Positions 32,090 to 44,189 of a stretch of 64,000 nucleotides of DNA are shown here, in pieces (position 1 is the stretch's first letter; each line of letters opens with the position of its first letter). The DNA is taken from NCBI RefSeq assembly GCF_902806685.2, contig NC_048557.2, positions 7,622,666 to 7,686,665 on the forward strand. The letters are read 5' to 3'. The stretch comes from Maniola hyperantus (lineage: Eukaryota > Arthropoda > Insecta > Lepidoptera > Nymphalidae). The notes beneath the pieces are model-generated. The model saw only the letters and a list, made by a program, of their open reading frames with translations. It was not told the origin of the DNA and ran no database searches. The position numbers and the translations under genes were made by a program.

Positions 32090-32640
32090 ACAGTCGTAAT
32101 TCCAGCTGGTGGAGATCGTCCCACACTGCAGTTACCAGTTTGCGATATCCATTATATTTTTTAATAGTCATCATTTCCAACCCATGGCCGAGAACGGATG
32201 TCCTGTCAGATTAAAAAGAGTTTAGTCCACCACGCTGGCCAAGTGCGGATTGGCAAACTTCCCACACTTTTTTATTTAAAAAATATAATAATATCATTCT
32301 TTAAGAAAATAACTTTTTCAAACCAAAGTCGAGAATAATGGTAACTTCCTATTTAAAGCCATCCACAGCATAGCATATGCTGCGTTAACGAGCTCGACTC
32401 AAAATATAATAGGCTTTCAGTGAATAATATTACGTGCATGCTCCCTGCTTTGCATATGCATTGTTCCAAAGACATAATTACGCTGAAGCTAATTGTGTTA
32501 TGTGTTTAATTGTGGATGTTTATCTTGGTTTGCGTCTCTGATATCGAAGTAATGTTATATCTATACTGTTTCTTATTAAAAATGTTACAAAAAAACTTAA
32601 TAGCCTTATTCATTAATTAATTCAATTCATTAATTAATAC
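32090..32640. other. Mostly unrecognised
   Basis: A short reverse SINE-1 scrap at 32223-32268 ('ccaccacgctggccaagtg'). Otherwise AT-rich without features. Confidence 0.4.
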
Positions 32641-32775
32641 TGTAAATCATGCCCGCGTGGAATGATGCCAAGAATACTGGCTGCATTTCTGCGCTAGGCG
32701 GTCAGGCTGATCTTTTGCGCTAAAAATGAGACAGCCGGCGAGCCAGCGGGCGAGTGCAACTTGCACTCAAAATTT
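32641..32775 (+). repeat. Dispersed repeat 'cgcgtggaatgatgccaag'
   Basis: Second copy of the repeat at 31094-31200, with more of the right side preserved ('gagccagcgggcgagtgc'). Confidence 0.65.
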
Positions 32776-33850
32776 CCTGTACCTGAATAAAAAAAAAACT
32801 CTAGTATTGTTAATCTAAACGAAACTGTCTTTCGAAAATATTATTTGGCCCTTGAAAAATAGCCCTTTATTTTAATTTATTTCTTAAATACCTCACATTC
32901 GATAAGTGAAATAACTATTTCTATTAATAAATTAATATACTTTTTGGACGAGTTTCTAAGTTCGCCTTGTAGCACTAACTGTAGTTGCTGAACTTAATGT
33001 GAAAAGTTGGAGCCTTCGAGAGGACATTCAAAGCCATTTGAGTCGGCGACACGCCTTCGAATATCAGATTTAACTTTTATCGTTCATGTTTTAATAGTTT
33101 TAGGCCCTTCTTACATTACGATACTTACACACGACTAGTATCCTACGCGAGGCTTGAAGATGAGTCGCTGAGGAGTATCTCACATACATTTGTATGGTGA
33201 TTCGCACACTTCGCTACCGGTATCCTACGCGTCTGCTACTATGCTACTAGTCTCGCGATACCGCCTTGCCGTCGCCCGCGCGTCGCGTCTCCTACGAATC
33301 TCGGCAAAACAATTATTTAAACAATTATTTTCACAATTACAATATTGAAACCCCGTTGGGGCACAGCAATTTTAGTAGGGAGACGGCGCTTTTTAATCGT
33401 CAAGTAGATAGTCATTAATTTTGTAAAATCGAAGACGATTAGGAATTTTTTTAATGCATCGATGAACGCTATATAAAATGGCGGCGGATCAGCAGTTTGA
33501 CATTAGAGTTCAAGAAGAATTATTTGTTTTTAGTAGCATAATGTACGAAACTCGAGTAGCAAACATGTATTCTACTGGCATGCGACTGCGGTATCGTCTC
33601 TTACGAGTATCGCAATATATGAAGGGCCTTACTATAATTAGCTGTTAATATCAAGTTAAATGAGCTGTGGAAGGAGCTAAAGAGTTTGTTGGATGCTTCA
33701 CTGACAAGGCTTCTTAGTCCACTGCTGGATAAAAGAATAAGTGCCGTGGGACGACCTTCAGGCTGTTGACCCGACGACCAGAAAGTGGCGTTAAGTGGCA
33801 GGATGAAAAAGGCGGCGGACTGGGTTTGATACCTTCGCAAAAGCTTACTA
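32776..33850. other. Unresolved, possible DNA transposon remnant
   Basis: 33190-33300 is CpG-rich ('cgtcgcccgcgcgtcgcgtc'). After 'tatataaaatggcggcgg' at 33470 a 72-codon frame starts M-A-A-D-Q-Q-F-D-I-R-V-Q-E-E-L-F. From 33655 on, a plus frame L-N-E-L-W-K-E-L-K-S-L-L-D is broken by TGA. It looks like an eroded transposon coding region, but I cannot assign a family. Confidence 0.3.
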
Positions 33851-33870
33851 CTTAATCGATACCTACTTAA

Positions 33871-34110
33871 TTTGAATGTGTGTGTCTGTCTGTCTATCTG
33901 TTACCTTTTGGCTGCTTAACTGATTTTGACTGGTACAGAGGCAACTTATTTTTTAAGCTGGTAAATCAAATAGTTCCCACAGAACCGATTTTAAAAATTC
34001 TTTCACCAGTAGAAAGCTACATTATTCCTGAGTGACATAGACTATATTTTATTTTGAAAAACATTGTAGATCGTAGCTACCCGTGCAAAGCCGGGGCGGG
34101 TCGCTAGTCT
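33871..34110 (+). repeat. Family C repeat
   Basis: 'gtgtgtctgtctgtctat', 'caccagtagaaagctacatt', 'ctacccgtgcaaagccggg', 'gcgggtcgctagtc'. Similar to 7378-7595. Confidence 0.7.
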
Positions 34111-34111
34111 A

Positions 34112-34322
34112 ATATAATTGGGAAAGTGTGTCTGTCTGCCCGTTACTTTTACGGTTTAACCGTTGAAGTGATCTAAACGAAAACTGGCACAGGGCCAGTA
34201 ACAGTAGCTTGCAATTTGGAAACGGACATCGAATATTTTTAACCCGGAAAATCAAAGAGTTCACATTCGGATGGAGGATTTTTGAAAATTTTTAATCGAC
34301 GCGAACGAAATCAGCTGGTTAA
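34112..34322 (+). repeat. Family A, diverged
   Basis: 'gggaaagtgtgtctgtctg', 'gtagcttgcaatttggaaac', 'aacccggaaaatcaaagag', 'cgacgcgaacgaaatcagct'. Confidence 0.65.
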
Positions 34323-35010
34323 TATTAATTCCCAAAAACTAAGGTATGTAGATCGCCAATGCCATCTTTAACAAGACCGAAGAGTGCTCCAGAGGATTCC
34401 TGTACACCCTCCATCATTCTATGAGTACTGTTTAATTGCATTGTTTTGGACATTCCATTCGATAATGCGTTTTTGGTTTCTGCAAAAAATAATAATCAAT
34501 TATTACAGACAGATTTATAATATACGTACAGAGAGACATAGAATATGTCAAAGAACTCTTTACCTATTCACATCTTCATAAATAGATCGAAAGCATATAA
34601 AATAATCATGATTTCAGGAGGGATTTTATCAGGGCCTCAACCGAAGCCTTTCGCTTTACTTGATGGGGTACCTGGTTAGTGGAATTTTACCTTTCCATTT
34701 GACAGTAAGATAGAATCAAATAGCAAAGTACACTGCTGTTGTCCTGTTTCCAGCAAAACAAGCGCAATTTTTTTCTGATACCCACTTTTTGACCCGGAAA
34801 ATCAGAGTTCTCGCGGGATTTTTAAAATCCCAAATTGTCGAGGACAAAGTCGCAGGCATCAATCACAGAGTAATGTGAGCGTGCGAAGCGAGCGCGAAAT
34901 TTTTTGATGAGTTTAAAAGAAAATTTAGCATTATTAAGAACCCCAGCGTTATAGTCTCGGATTTCGGGGGGAGTTTGAAGTTATTGTAACAATCTCTATG
35001 TACTCGTACG
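34323..35010. other. Mostly unrecognised
   Basis: A family A scrap lies at 34785-34862 ('gacccggaaaatcagagttc', 'caaagtcgcaggcatcaat'). No gene found. Confidence 0.4.
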
Positions 35011-35190
35011 TACAGTATGCGGCAGAAAGTAATGTACATCGGCCTTTAGAATGACATTTCGGCTTTGTAGAGCGCTGTCTCTGTCACTCATAGCTATATG
35101 ACTTTTTGTCAGTCTCAACAACGGAGACAATGCTCTACTTTGCTATTTCATTCTAAAGGTCGATGTACATTACTTTCTGCGCGTATTATA
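35011..35190. mobile_element. Palindromic MITE ('cagaaagtaatgtacatcgg' family)
   Basis: Left arm 'gcagaaagtaatgtacatcg' with 'gcctttagaatgacat'; right arm 'tcattctaaaggtcgatg' with 'tacattactttctgcgcg'. Inner 'agcgctgtctctgtcactc' is inverted as well. The same family lies in intron 2 of the fucosyltransferase (51887-52065). Confidence 0.8.
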
Positions 35191-35598
35191 ATGACTTTCA
35201 TTAATTTATAGTAATTGCAATTTTGCATCCTTACTCATTACTTGCAAAAACACTTTTATAGGTAGCATTTTCAGTCTTTGCTGGAAAGTATTCGTACTTT
35301 TGTGTTCTGCTTCATCATTTACATTGTTATTACTGACTCCGTTCACGCTGCTGTTGATTAAATGATCCATTATTGTTGCCTAGAAATTAATTAAATTTTT
35401 ATCATAGGGTCCTTATTTGCGATACCGTCGTAGCTTTAGTTTTAAGTTTGCGTAATAATTATCACCACTATATCTTAGAAATCCAACATCTGACCATCAA
35501 AAAGAGTTATTAATTACCTATTTTGAACAAATCATTTGACTTGACTTGACTTGACTTGATACATAACATAATGTACGATAATATTATTAGGGCTAAAT
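35191..35598. other. No recognisable gene
   Basis: Includes a short (gactt)n tract at 35538-35560. The rest is unique AT-rich sequence. Confidence 0.45.
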
Positions 35599-35758
35599 AA
35601 TATGGTTCGTTCTCAAAGGTGTGTGAAGTCTACCAATCCGCACATGGCCAGCGTGGTAGACTATGGCCAAAACCCTTCTCACTCTGAGAGGAGACCCGTG
35701 CTCTGTAGTGAGCCGATGATGGGTTGATCATGATGATGATTATGATGAATATGGTTCG
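35599..35758 (+). mobile_element. 5'-truncated SINE-1 with 11-bp target-site duplication
   Basis: Only the 3' part is present (35610-35747, 'ttctcaaaggtgtgtgaag' to 'gatgatgattatgatg'). 'aatatggttcg' flanks it at 35599-35609 and 35748-35758. This marks a 5'-truncated retrotransposition. Confidence 0.8.
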
Positions 35759-35781
35759 AAAATATATGATTTGAAGAAAAA

Positions 35782-35945
35782 TAAAGGATTTAGGTTTCCG
35801 AAAATCCCGTGGAAACTCTTTGATTTTTCGGGATAAAATGTAGCCTATGTCACTCTCCAGGTCTTGCAAAATCACACATCGATCCGTTGCTCCGTAACGA
35901 CATGACTAAAGGACAAACAAAAACACTTTCGCATTTGTGATATGG
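35782..35945 (-). repeat. Family A, reverse
   Basis: 'ggatttaggtttccgaaaat', 'cccgtggaaactctttgat', 'gtcactctccaggtcttgc', 'tttcgcatttgtgatatgg'. Confidence 0.7.
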
Positions 35946-36312
35946 TTAGTGATGTCAGCACAAAAGTGTAAGCAAAATACTTTTTGTATTATGTACCTAC
36001 TTAGACTTACTCACCGTTAAAATAAATATGAACAAAATCCGATTCATTTTGATTAAACTATTACGTCCTATACCGCATATTTTTCTTTTGCATTTGGTGA
36101 TTTTTCGCTTTGAAATAGAACACATTTGGCTAATATGCATATCAGCCAGGCAGCGTACAAATTAAGCGTAGTGTTGACACGATTCGATATAATAGTTTCA
36201 TGTTCTATTTAGAGCTCTTTTTGATTAACGATTGAAGAAAAACAGCAATAGCGATTTCGACTTTCGTTCATTTTGACTCTTCTAGTTTTCAATTTAAGTT
36301 GCATACATGTAA
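35946..36312. other. No recognisable feature
   Basis: AT-rich sequence between repeats. Confidence 0.4.
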
Positions 36313-36605
36313 ATATATAAAAGGCAAAGGTGACTGACTGACTGACTGACTGACTGACTGACTGACTGACTGACTGACTGACTGACTGACTGACTGACTG
36401 ACTGACTGACTGACTGACTGATCTATTAACGCACAGCTCAAACTACTGGACGGATCGGGCTGAAACTTTGCATGCAGATAGCTATTAGGTATGACGTAGA
36501 CATCCGCTAAGAAAGGATTTTTGAAAATTCAACTCCTAAGGGGGTGAAATAAGGGTTTGAAATTTGCGTAGTCCACGCGGACGAAGTCGCGAGCATAAAC
36601 TAGTA
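36313..36605 (-). repeat. Family B with long (GACT)n array
   Basis: Reverse unit. Its tetranucleotide tract (36331-36421) has about 22 uninterrupted gact units, many more than the 2-5 seen in other copies here. The body is 'acgcacagctcaaactactg' to 'gcgagcataaactagtag'. Confidence 0.85.
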
Positions 36606-36639
36606 GGTATATTAGTTCATAAAAATCCAAAAGTTTTAT

Positions 36640-36920
36640 TATGGAGTATGGACCGTGGGTGGCCGTGAGTTCGATTGGTTTAACCGATCTTGACGTTTGG
36701 TACAGAGACAGCTTGCGTCCCAAAGACGGACCTAGGCTTCTTTTTATTTCGAAAAATTAAAAAGTTCCCACTTCACCGATTGTGACAAAATTTGGTATAG
36801 AGATAGCATGCATCCTGGAGACGAACATAGGCTACTTCTTATCCCAGAAAATCGAATAGTTCCCACGGGATTTTCAAAAATCAAAATCCACACAGGCCAA
36901 GATGCGGACATCATCTAGTT
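36640..36920 (+). repeat. Family A, two overlapping remnants
   Basis: 'aaccgatcttgacgtttgg', 'tagagatagcatgcatcctg', 'gaatagttcccacgggattt', ending 'gacatcatctagtt'. Two partial left parts precede one right part. Confidence 0.6.
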
Positions 36921-37349
36921 ATAAATAAAATTTGGAAGTGTTCTTATTTAAGTAAATAAATGTAATTACGTCATAGAAATTTTATAAATAAATATAAAAG
37001 CTATAAGCAAAATTATAGGATAACAGGCCATTTTACTGTATTAATTAATGAATTTCAATATTATAAAGTGAGCAAATATATATTTTCTTTTGCCTATTTT
37101 ATGGTGATTTTTATTTGCGATTGCTAATAGCTATTAATGGAACATCAAATATAATTTTATATGTTACCGATATCAAAAATTGAATTTAGATATTATACAT
37201 GTTCGTACATAATGGATTTTCTGCTTATGCAATGTACCTACAGTGAAGTATAGGTTTTTGTTTGATTACATTTGAAAAAATGATTTGAGATCGGATACGC
37301 TTACAATAATTATTTTTAAATTATAAATAGGTAGGTACTTATAGTTAAT
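36921..37349. other. No recognisable feature
   Basis: AT-rich, no gene or repeat identified. Confidence 0.4.
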
Positions 37350-37548
37350 AAGCTTATGTTCGCGACTTCGTCCGCGTGGACTACACAAACTTCAAACTCC
37401 TATTTCACCCGCTTAGGGGTTGAATTTTCCAAGATCCTTTCTTAGCGGATGCCTACGTCATAATAGCTATCTGCATGCCAAATTTCAGCCCGATTCGTCT
37501 AGTAGTTTGAGCTGTGCGTTGATAGATCAGTCATTCAGTCACCTTTTC
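37350..37548 (+). repeat. Family B repeat
   Basis: 'agcttatgttcgcgacttcg' to 'cagtcattcagtcacctttt'. Typical core. The following 37549-38000 is unrecognised. Confidence 0.75.
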
Positions 37549-38000
37549 TCCTTTAATTATGGTAACTTTCTTTATGAGGCACTTGTCAGACCACCGACGA
37601 TTAGCGAGAAACGAATTGAGCAGGCAATAAAAAGCTCCTACTTACTATGTATTTACAAAGTACTTAAGTAGGTAGGTATAATAGGAATATGAAACTTTAT
37701 CGTACTGTAAGCAAAATGCAAAAATTGGCTTCACTACCCGTTTAGAGCTTACAAAGAGCTTTGAGTCGGTGAGGCTCTGCTAACAATATTGTCTCGCTTG
37801 TATATCTTACAGCTCTCTGCGTACTTACAGTGCTCTGAGTACTGACTCACTGTTATTTTCCAGGAAAATCGAGTCTCAAGAGCTTTATAAAGCGTGAATA
37901 AAATAATGAGAGTAGGTACAATAACAATATTCACACGGACTCTTGTTTATTTATGCGCCTCTGGTATTTTAAAATAAAAATAATTAAGAACTCATATAAT

Positions 38001-38445
38001 ACTAGCTTATGCTCGCAACTTTGTCCGCGTGGACTACACAAATTTCAAACCCCTATTTCGCTCCTTAGGGGTTGAATTTTCAAAAACCCTTTCTTAGCGG
38101 ATGCCCACGTCATAATAGCTATCTGCATGCCAAATTTCAGCCAGATCCGTCCAGTAGTTTCAGCTGTACGTTGATAGATCAGTCAGTCAGTCAGTCATCC
38201 TTTCGTTTTATATATTTTGACTAGCTTATGCTCGCGACTTCATCAGCGTGGACCACACAAATTTCAAACCCCTATTTCACCCCATTAGGGGTTGAATTTT
38301 CAAAAACCCTTTCTTAGCGGATGCCTACGTCATAATAGCTATCTGCATGCCAAATTTCAGCCCGCTCCGTCCAGTAGTTTAAGCTGTACGTTGATAGATC
38401 AGTCAGTCAGTCAGTCAGTCACCTTTTCGTTTTATATATTTAGAT
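38001..38445 (+). repeat. Two adjacent family B units
   Basis: 38001-38218 and 38221-38445 are head-to-tail copies, each from 'ctagcttatgctcgc' to a (gtca)n tract and 'tttatatatttt/a'. They are similar but not identical. Either an insertion beside an older copy or a tandem duplication. Confidence 0.8.
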
Positions 38446-39462
38446 TATTACTAACCGTTTCGCTTCCGTTAGTTCGAGGTAGATGGCCAATTCCTTTTCC
38501 GAGATACACTCTATGTATTGGTAAAAACTTGAATAAAGCCGATTTAGTAGGTACTTTTTAAAATGAACGTGATTTTGAACAGACGTGGTGGTAAATAGCT
38601 AAATATCTACATCTAATAACAAAGACAACAGGGTTAAGTGTGTTAAAACTTCAGAAGTCAGAACACGCATAGGGTACCTAGGTACGGTTCCTTAGTCAAA
38701 AATTTGACGATCATTATATTTTTGTAAACGATAGTTTTGTACAAAACATACTGTATGTGAACCTAATAATGATTTTAAAGGAAGTAAACCACAATTTTCT
38801 CGGCTCAGGAGGTACCCACCCCGGATTATTTTTTGTCAAATATTTAAATATGCACCTGTGTTATAGCGGTAACACATTTCTATGATTAAGTACTGTGTTG
38901 AATTTCAGGTTTGCAGCTCTTATAGTTAATTTTTTAAATGGCTGTAGCAGACTGGCAGACAGGCATACGGACTGGACGACATTTTTTTTATATGTAATTG
39001 AGTTAAATCTTACTACCGAACCTAAACGAAAACATAAGGGTTCTACGGAACCCTAAAATAGGTGTTCATTTTAAAAAGTACATACCTATACTATTTAAAT
39101 TATAACAAACAATAGGTACCTAACCAAAATACATTTCGAAATAATGGACCATCGGCCTTTTTTTGTGTCCCGCCGAGGCATCCGCGTGGAAATCTATCCG
39201 TCATTTAATTTACATTTGGCTTGGAAAAAGTGTCAGTGATTGAAAATGTATTGTCAAGAAGAATATCATTTTTCGATTACAAGCATTTTCATTCTACTAT
39301 TGAAATATAAAATAATCATTTATTTATGAACCAATAAGATAAGACTATTATTATAATATTTATATTATTATTATATATTAACAATATTTTATTATTATTT
39401 TTATATTATATATTATTTGCTCTCACGCCCGTGTACCTACATGATAAATATATATAAACTCC
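38446..39462. other. Mostly unrecognised
   Basis: 38940-39060 resembles the left end of family G ('gactggcagacaggcatac', 'gggttctacggaaccctaaa'). 39343-39418 is almost pure A/T (tat/tta mixed). Confidence 0.45.
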
Positions 39463-39505
39463 AAAGAGAAATACAATACCGGGTGTATTGTATTTCTCTT
39501 TTCTC
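39463..39505. repeat. Short perfect palindrome
   Basis: 'aaagagaaatacaatac' is inverted as 'gtattgtatttctcttt' around a 5-base loop. Arms are 17 bp, perfect. Origin unknown. Confidence 0.85.
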
Positions 39506-39778
39506 TCTATATCCAGGGAGACTGTTTCAGGCTTTTTTAAGCTTCAGTATGGTAAAGATATGGCAATGTATGGAAACATGGAAATTGTAGCTTACAACCC
39601 ATAAGCAGCAGCGAAGCTAGTGAATAGTACAAGTTTCACGTTATAGCCGCTTATCTTCTTATCAGATTACGACGGTGTTCGTACAGTGTTTATGTATCTT
39701 TACTTTCGTGAAGCGTCTGTTACAAAATGGGCTCCGTAATTATGTGCATAATCATGAATAGTATAGAATAGAATACAA
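39506..39778. other. No recognisable feature
   Basis: Unassigned sequence between the palindrome and the family A copy. Confidence 0.4.
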
Positions 39779-39995
39779 TCCATACTAATATTATAAATGC
39801 GAAGGTGTGTCCGTCTGTCTGTCTGCTAGCTTTTCACGGCCAAACAGTTCCACCGATTTTTATGAAATTTGGTACAGAGCTAGCTCACATCCCGGGGAAG
39901 GACATAGGCTACTTTTTGTCTCGGAAAGTCAAAGAGTTCCCACGGGAATTTTGAAAACTTAAATCTATGCGGATGAAGTCGCGGGCATTATCATT
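39779..39995 (+). repeat. Family A, full-length copy
   Basis: 'atccatactaatattataaa', 'tccgtctgtctgtctgctag', 'cacggccaaacagttccacc', 'gaaagtcaaagagttcccac', 'gatgaagtcgcgggcatt'. A cleaner copy of the unit. Confidence 0.8.
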
Positions 39996-40049
39996 TTTTT
40001 TTCAATAACCTTTTACAAGTGCTATGTGAATCATTAAAATAATTTACGG

Positions 40050-40205
40050 CATGAGACGGTCGCTAACTATGGGCCTCATAAGAAAGCTCAGAGTCACTCA
40101 GCGGGCGATGGAGAGAGCTATGCTAGTAGTTTCTCTTCGTCATCAAATCAGAAATGAGGAGATAGATTCGTAGGAGAACCAGAGTAATCGATAGACGTGT
40201 AGCAG
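40050..40205 (+). pseudogene. RTE-type LINE ORF2 fragment
   Basis: 'gggcctcataagaaagctc', 'cagcgggcgatggagagagc' and 'cagaaatgaggagatag' match 20928-21035. Both ends are lost. Confidence 0.75.
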
Positions 40206-40673
40206 GCATTTAAAGCTGAAAAATTTCTTATTGCTTGATCTATTTTTCTTATTCTTATAACTTAGCAGCAACTAAGCTAACTAACATGCTCTTCTCAGAG
40301 TATAAGCCCCGGAAGAGTGGAATTGGACACATAAGACAGGCATAAATGGCAGCTCTTATATAGTGTTGGGGTAAAAGATCTTAAAGCGAAGTATAAGTAA
40401 ATACCAAGATTTCTTTCATAGTACACAACGGAAGCTTGTTTTTCTTTGTAAATGTGTTTGGTGTAGGTCTAGTAGGTAATCTCAGTGTGTACACACAGAA
40501 AGTAGAGGGAACGAAACTAATTAACAAGTTGGAACGGCCCGAGTAGAGATTTCGTTAGTTGAACAGCTATTTTTGCGAGTATAGTTATTTATATAGGGGG
40601 ATCACGTTACTACTACCACAGGCTTAGAATTTAAACTATTGGATCCATGCGGTTGTGGAATCTGTGAGTTAGT
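40206..40673. other. No recognisable feature
   Basis: Unassigned sequence between the two LINE fragments. Confidence 0.4.
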
Positions 40674-40985
40674 TTGGGAAAGTGCCTCATTTCTGAAATT
40701 TTCAATATTTTTTTATCGTGCGTGTTCTATCGCCTTTATAATTGGCAGTCCTTTGAAGAGCTTTTTGATCTCATTTCACCCTTCTTTTTCTACATCCGCA
40801 CCGCGTGCCACCGTAAGCAATTTCACCCGCACCACGTGGCTGTCTTGTGCACTTCAACCGTCCGTTGTGCCAGATCGTTCTTGTTATGCACATGCATACT
40901 GTGGAACCAACTCCCATCGGTGGTGTTTCCACTAGATTACAACTGTGGTCCGTTCCGAAATTTTTCATATTTGCCTAACAGGTAA
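40674..40985 (+). pseudogene. LINE ORF2 C-terminal fragment
   Basis: The frame reads V-F-Y-R-L-Y-N-W-Q-S-F-E-E-L-F-D-L-I, then F-H-P-H-H-V and L-W-N-Q-L-P-S-V-V-F-P. That series (FYR-Y, EEL, HPHH, LWN-LP--VFP) is the usual extreme C-terminus of jockey/R1-like insect LINE polymerases. The upstream reverse transcriptase is missing and there is no start of its own, so this is a dead 3' fragment of about 100 codons. Confidence 0.75.
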
Positions 40986-42429
40986 ACAAGTAGGTAGCTT
41001 TTCGCTGAAATGCAAGAGGGGCACACTATGTGCGGCTTATTACCGCTTATACGACTTTTTTTTACCGTGAAGTGACAATGAACAATCAAACGATATGAGC
41101 GGAAAAGGTCTAAAGCGTGCTCTTTAGAAGGTTTCTGCGATTTGCTTATCTTTTAAAACTGTCTATGTTTACCTATTTTCTTACTAATTCTAAAGTTTTA
41201 ACGTACCTAATATTTTAATGAGATATCATGCAACGGACACCCATCCACAGACGCATCTACATAAGCTAATAAAGTTAAAGGCTTGGTTAGACACGACGCT
41301 TGTCGTCAAAGTGACCACATAGAAAAAATCATACGGTTCAAAGGATCAAAAATATGGGGTGCAGTTCTTTGTGGTGATAGAAAATGATAAGATATTTGAT
41401 TTATTGTCCTTTGATAGCTAATACTTTTCATAATTGATTGATGATGATAATATGATATAATGATAGATATGATAATGATATTATATGAGTGCTACTCGCG
41501 TCGCAACCCGTGATGCACTGATCTAATTAACTGCTAGAACGAGGCTTCTGCTTTGAGTAAACTGCTGACGCGGCGCCGGACGGGTCAGTGACCAGTGTCC
41601 AGTAAACGCAGTGTTTCGAACAAAACTATATGTAGTGTTGGACTTAGGTAAAAAAATCTCATGGGTGAGAGTGAAGTGGATGTACCTAAATACGCATCCG
41701 AACTGCCTCATACCTATACCCTGGGAAGCGAAAGGTTGACTGACGAATGAATAGCGCGACGACAAAGATACCTTCGCTGTCAAGCCTCTCTTTGTATAAT
41801 CAAATAAATCGATAAAGCACCCACTGCACAGCTTCAAGATCAGTGTCTTTTTTACCTAACGCCAATGTGTTTCCGTTTGCGTGTGTGTGCGTTTAGCGAG
41901 ACCTTCTCCCGTGATTTATTTTATTTTTACTCGATGACATTTTTGCCGTGGTTTTTAATACTTTCATTTTACTGCGATCTAACCTGATGGCCGCTATGCA
42001 TTCTAAGATAAAAGCGGGATAACTTAGAATTGTTGTAGCATTTTTAATTAAATCCTTAGACATAATAGTTTTTATGCAGTATCGTACGGGAAGTGGGAAG
42101 GATCTACATCGCTTGGCGGTACGTACATCTTTTGGACGCGCGTTGCTTCCTTCGCGCTTCGTGTTTGTCCAGACCTTAGAAATGTCGGTTAGAAAAATAT
42201 TGTATTAGCAATTACACTGTACAGTGAAATTAAATATGGAAATCCCTTTGTCCGTAAAAACGTCTCGTTCACGGACCTTTCCGCTATGCAGGTGGTATGC
42301 AAATGACAAAAAACTGGGCGAGTACCTCTTGTGAACGCAAAAGAACGAAAGAATATGAGGTTTTATTAAAAAAGAAAGACAAGGGATTTCCTTTACATAA
42401 GGTAATTTTCTGAAATCAAAACTGCGTAC
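40986..42429. other. No recognisable gene
   Basis: An (atga)-rich stretch lies near 41430-41480. A 104-codon minus-strand frame (41523-41837) lacks coding features. The rest is unassigned. Confidence 0.4.
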
Positions 42430-42487
42430 AGTATTTTTTACGAATTTGGGTAGTCCACGTGTACGAAGTCGCGTGCATAAGCTAGAC
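42430..42487 (-). repeat. Family B end fragment
   Basis: 'aatttgggtagtccacgtg' to 'gtcgcgtgcataagctag'. Confidence 0.65.
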
Positions 42488-43869
42488 CAAAATAAAGAAA
42501 AACACGATTTTCAAGAGAAACATCACACGTATGAATTTCATTATACGTCATAAAATTTATTAAAAAGCCTTACCGTAAAAGCTAAAGAAAAGCAGCAATG
42601 CAAAAGCGCGATCCCGAAACATCTCAACGCTACGGCGAGAGTATATTTTTTGTTAATCACTGCTCAAATTCACGACTTACAAAACTTTTTTCGCCTCAAA
42701 AGCGAAGCTCTGAATATTAGCAAAAAGTCATTAAAAGTAAGGGCGCTGTTCATCATGGCGTTGGGGCCTCAAAGTCGGTATTAAATCGGCGGTCGGCGGG
42801 ACCTTAAGTTAGAAAAGTTCATTCATTTAACGGTTCCTCGCGTTCGACCGACGACGTCGACTGAATTTTAAATTATGGCATACAGTCGTTTTGATACTCG
42901 TTAGGCAACCCTGTTTTATGTGCCTTATTTAAAATTTAAAAAATAATTTTATTCAACTCCGCCAGATTGTTTTTCGCAGTTGAGGGCGCATCGAAGTTGG
43001 AAGCATAAATCAGAAACGAGGTTTAAAATTAATTATTAATTAAATATTATTATTAAACATTAAATATCAAGGCCGTGCCGTCTTTTAGTTGTAGAGAGTT
43101 TGCTTATTGAATATCACGTCATCATCCCCACTGTCGTTGTGAGACTATAAAATCGGACGCGCAGTGCGTCACAAGGGATTATTCGTTTGGCTCTTGCCAA
43201 AGGCGCTTGTCAGTAGACACGGGGTGTCATACTGTAGGTTTTAGACTTGTTGTTGTAACCTAATTTGGTTTCAGTTGGTTGAGGTTATAGTACTTGGTTG
43301 TGGTGTGCTAGGTTAGCTGGTTGGTCTGGGACCGGTATGGGGATGGAGGAGCCGGTATAGGTAGCGACTTAGTTAGGGTTTTCTATTCGCATAGTAGCCG
43401 TTGGTGTCATGACTCATTATAAAATTAGTGAACATTGCTATAGTAATCGTTGAGGGTAGTTTGTGATGTCTCTCGTAGTGCGAGAGTATCGTTAGTGCGC
43501 CCACGAAGGCTCGGTCAATCTAAAGGTTGTAATACTGACGTATCCGGTTAACCATTACCTAAGATTACTTTGAGTGGTTTATTCAATCTCAATCTTAATC
43601 ATAATTTCATCCTTCTGGTGGTGAAATGACTTCAAATACTTATATAATAAGTATTATAATATATTATTTATTCATTCAGATGCAAGTGATATACCTGGCT
43701 GCTATAGCAAAGCAACTCTACAAAACACTGAGGGAAGGAGGCTAAATTTGAGCCCTCAAAGTACAGAACTTCACTTTTTTTAAATACGAACATAATAATA
43801 TTATGTGTTTTTATTAACTGGAGTTCGATAATAATTTTGATGTATCTACTTAGGTACTCATATACTTAG
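42488..43869. other. Unassigned; promoter-like motif near 43147
   Basis: 'gactataaaatcggacgcgc' at 43143 carries a good TATA box with GC-rich sequence after it, and no clear gene follows. 43250-43560 has a higher G content. It might be an old LTR or a host promoter. The evidence is thin. Confidence 0.25.
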
Positions 43870-44032
43870 GTATTAAAACATACACATCACAAGTTTGATT
43901 CGAGCCGCTTTCCGCGCCATCGGTCTGTTTTATCCCATTAGTGATAATTAAACCGAACGATTCCGCATTCGGCGGTTTAAATTTCATTTTCGTGTTTACC
44001 CTTTAAGTTTTCAACATTTTAATCCAACCCTT
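43870..44032 (+). repeat. Dispersed repeat, copy 1 of 2
   Basis: 'tagtgataattaaaccgaac', 'ttcggcggtttaaatttcat', 'aagttttcaacattttaatc' match 55185-55345 in the same orientation. Family unknown. Confidence 0.6.
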
Positions 44033-44189
44033 TCCACAATAATGCTCCATAGCTCAGAGATAGAAGGCGCGAGCTGAAATCGAAAAGGCTTGAAGGCAAC
44101 TTGAAGAGATATCGACATGTAGGATTGAACTGAATTTATTAAGTAGTTTCTTTAGAAGAGCTGTGTCAAACAAAAATCTTCTATGAAGC

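Noticed and set aside
41523..41837. 104-codon minus-strand open frame
   Set aside because: No coding-like composition, no splice context, and nothing recognisable in the translation.
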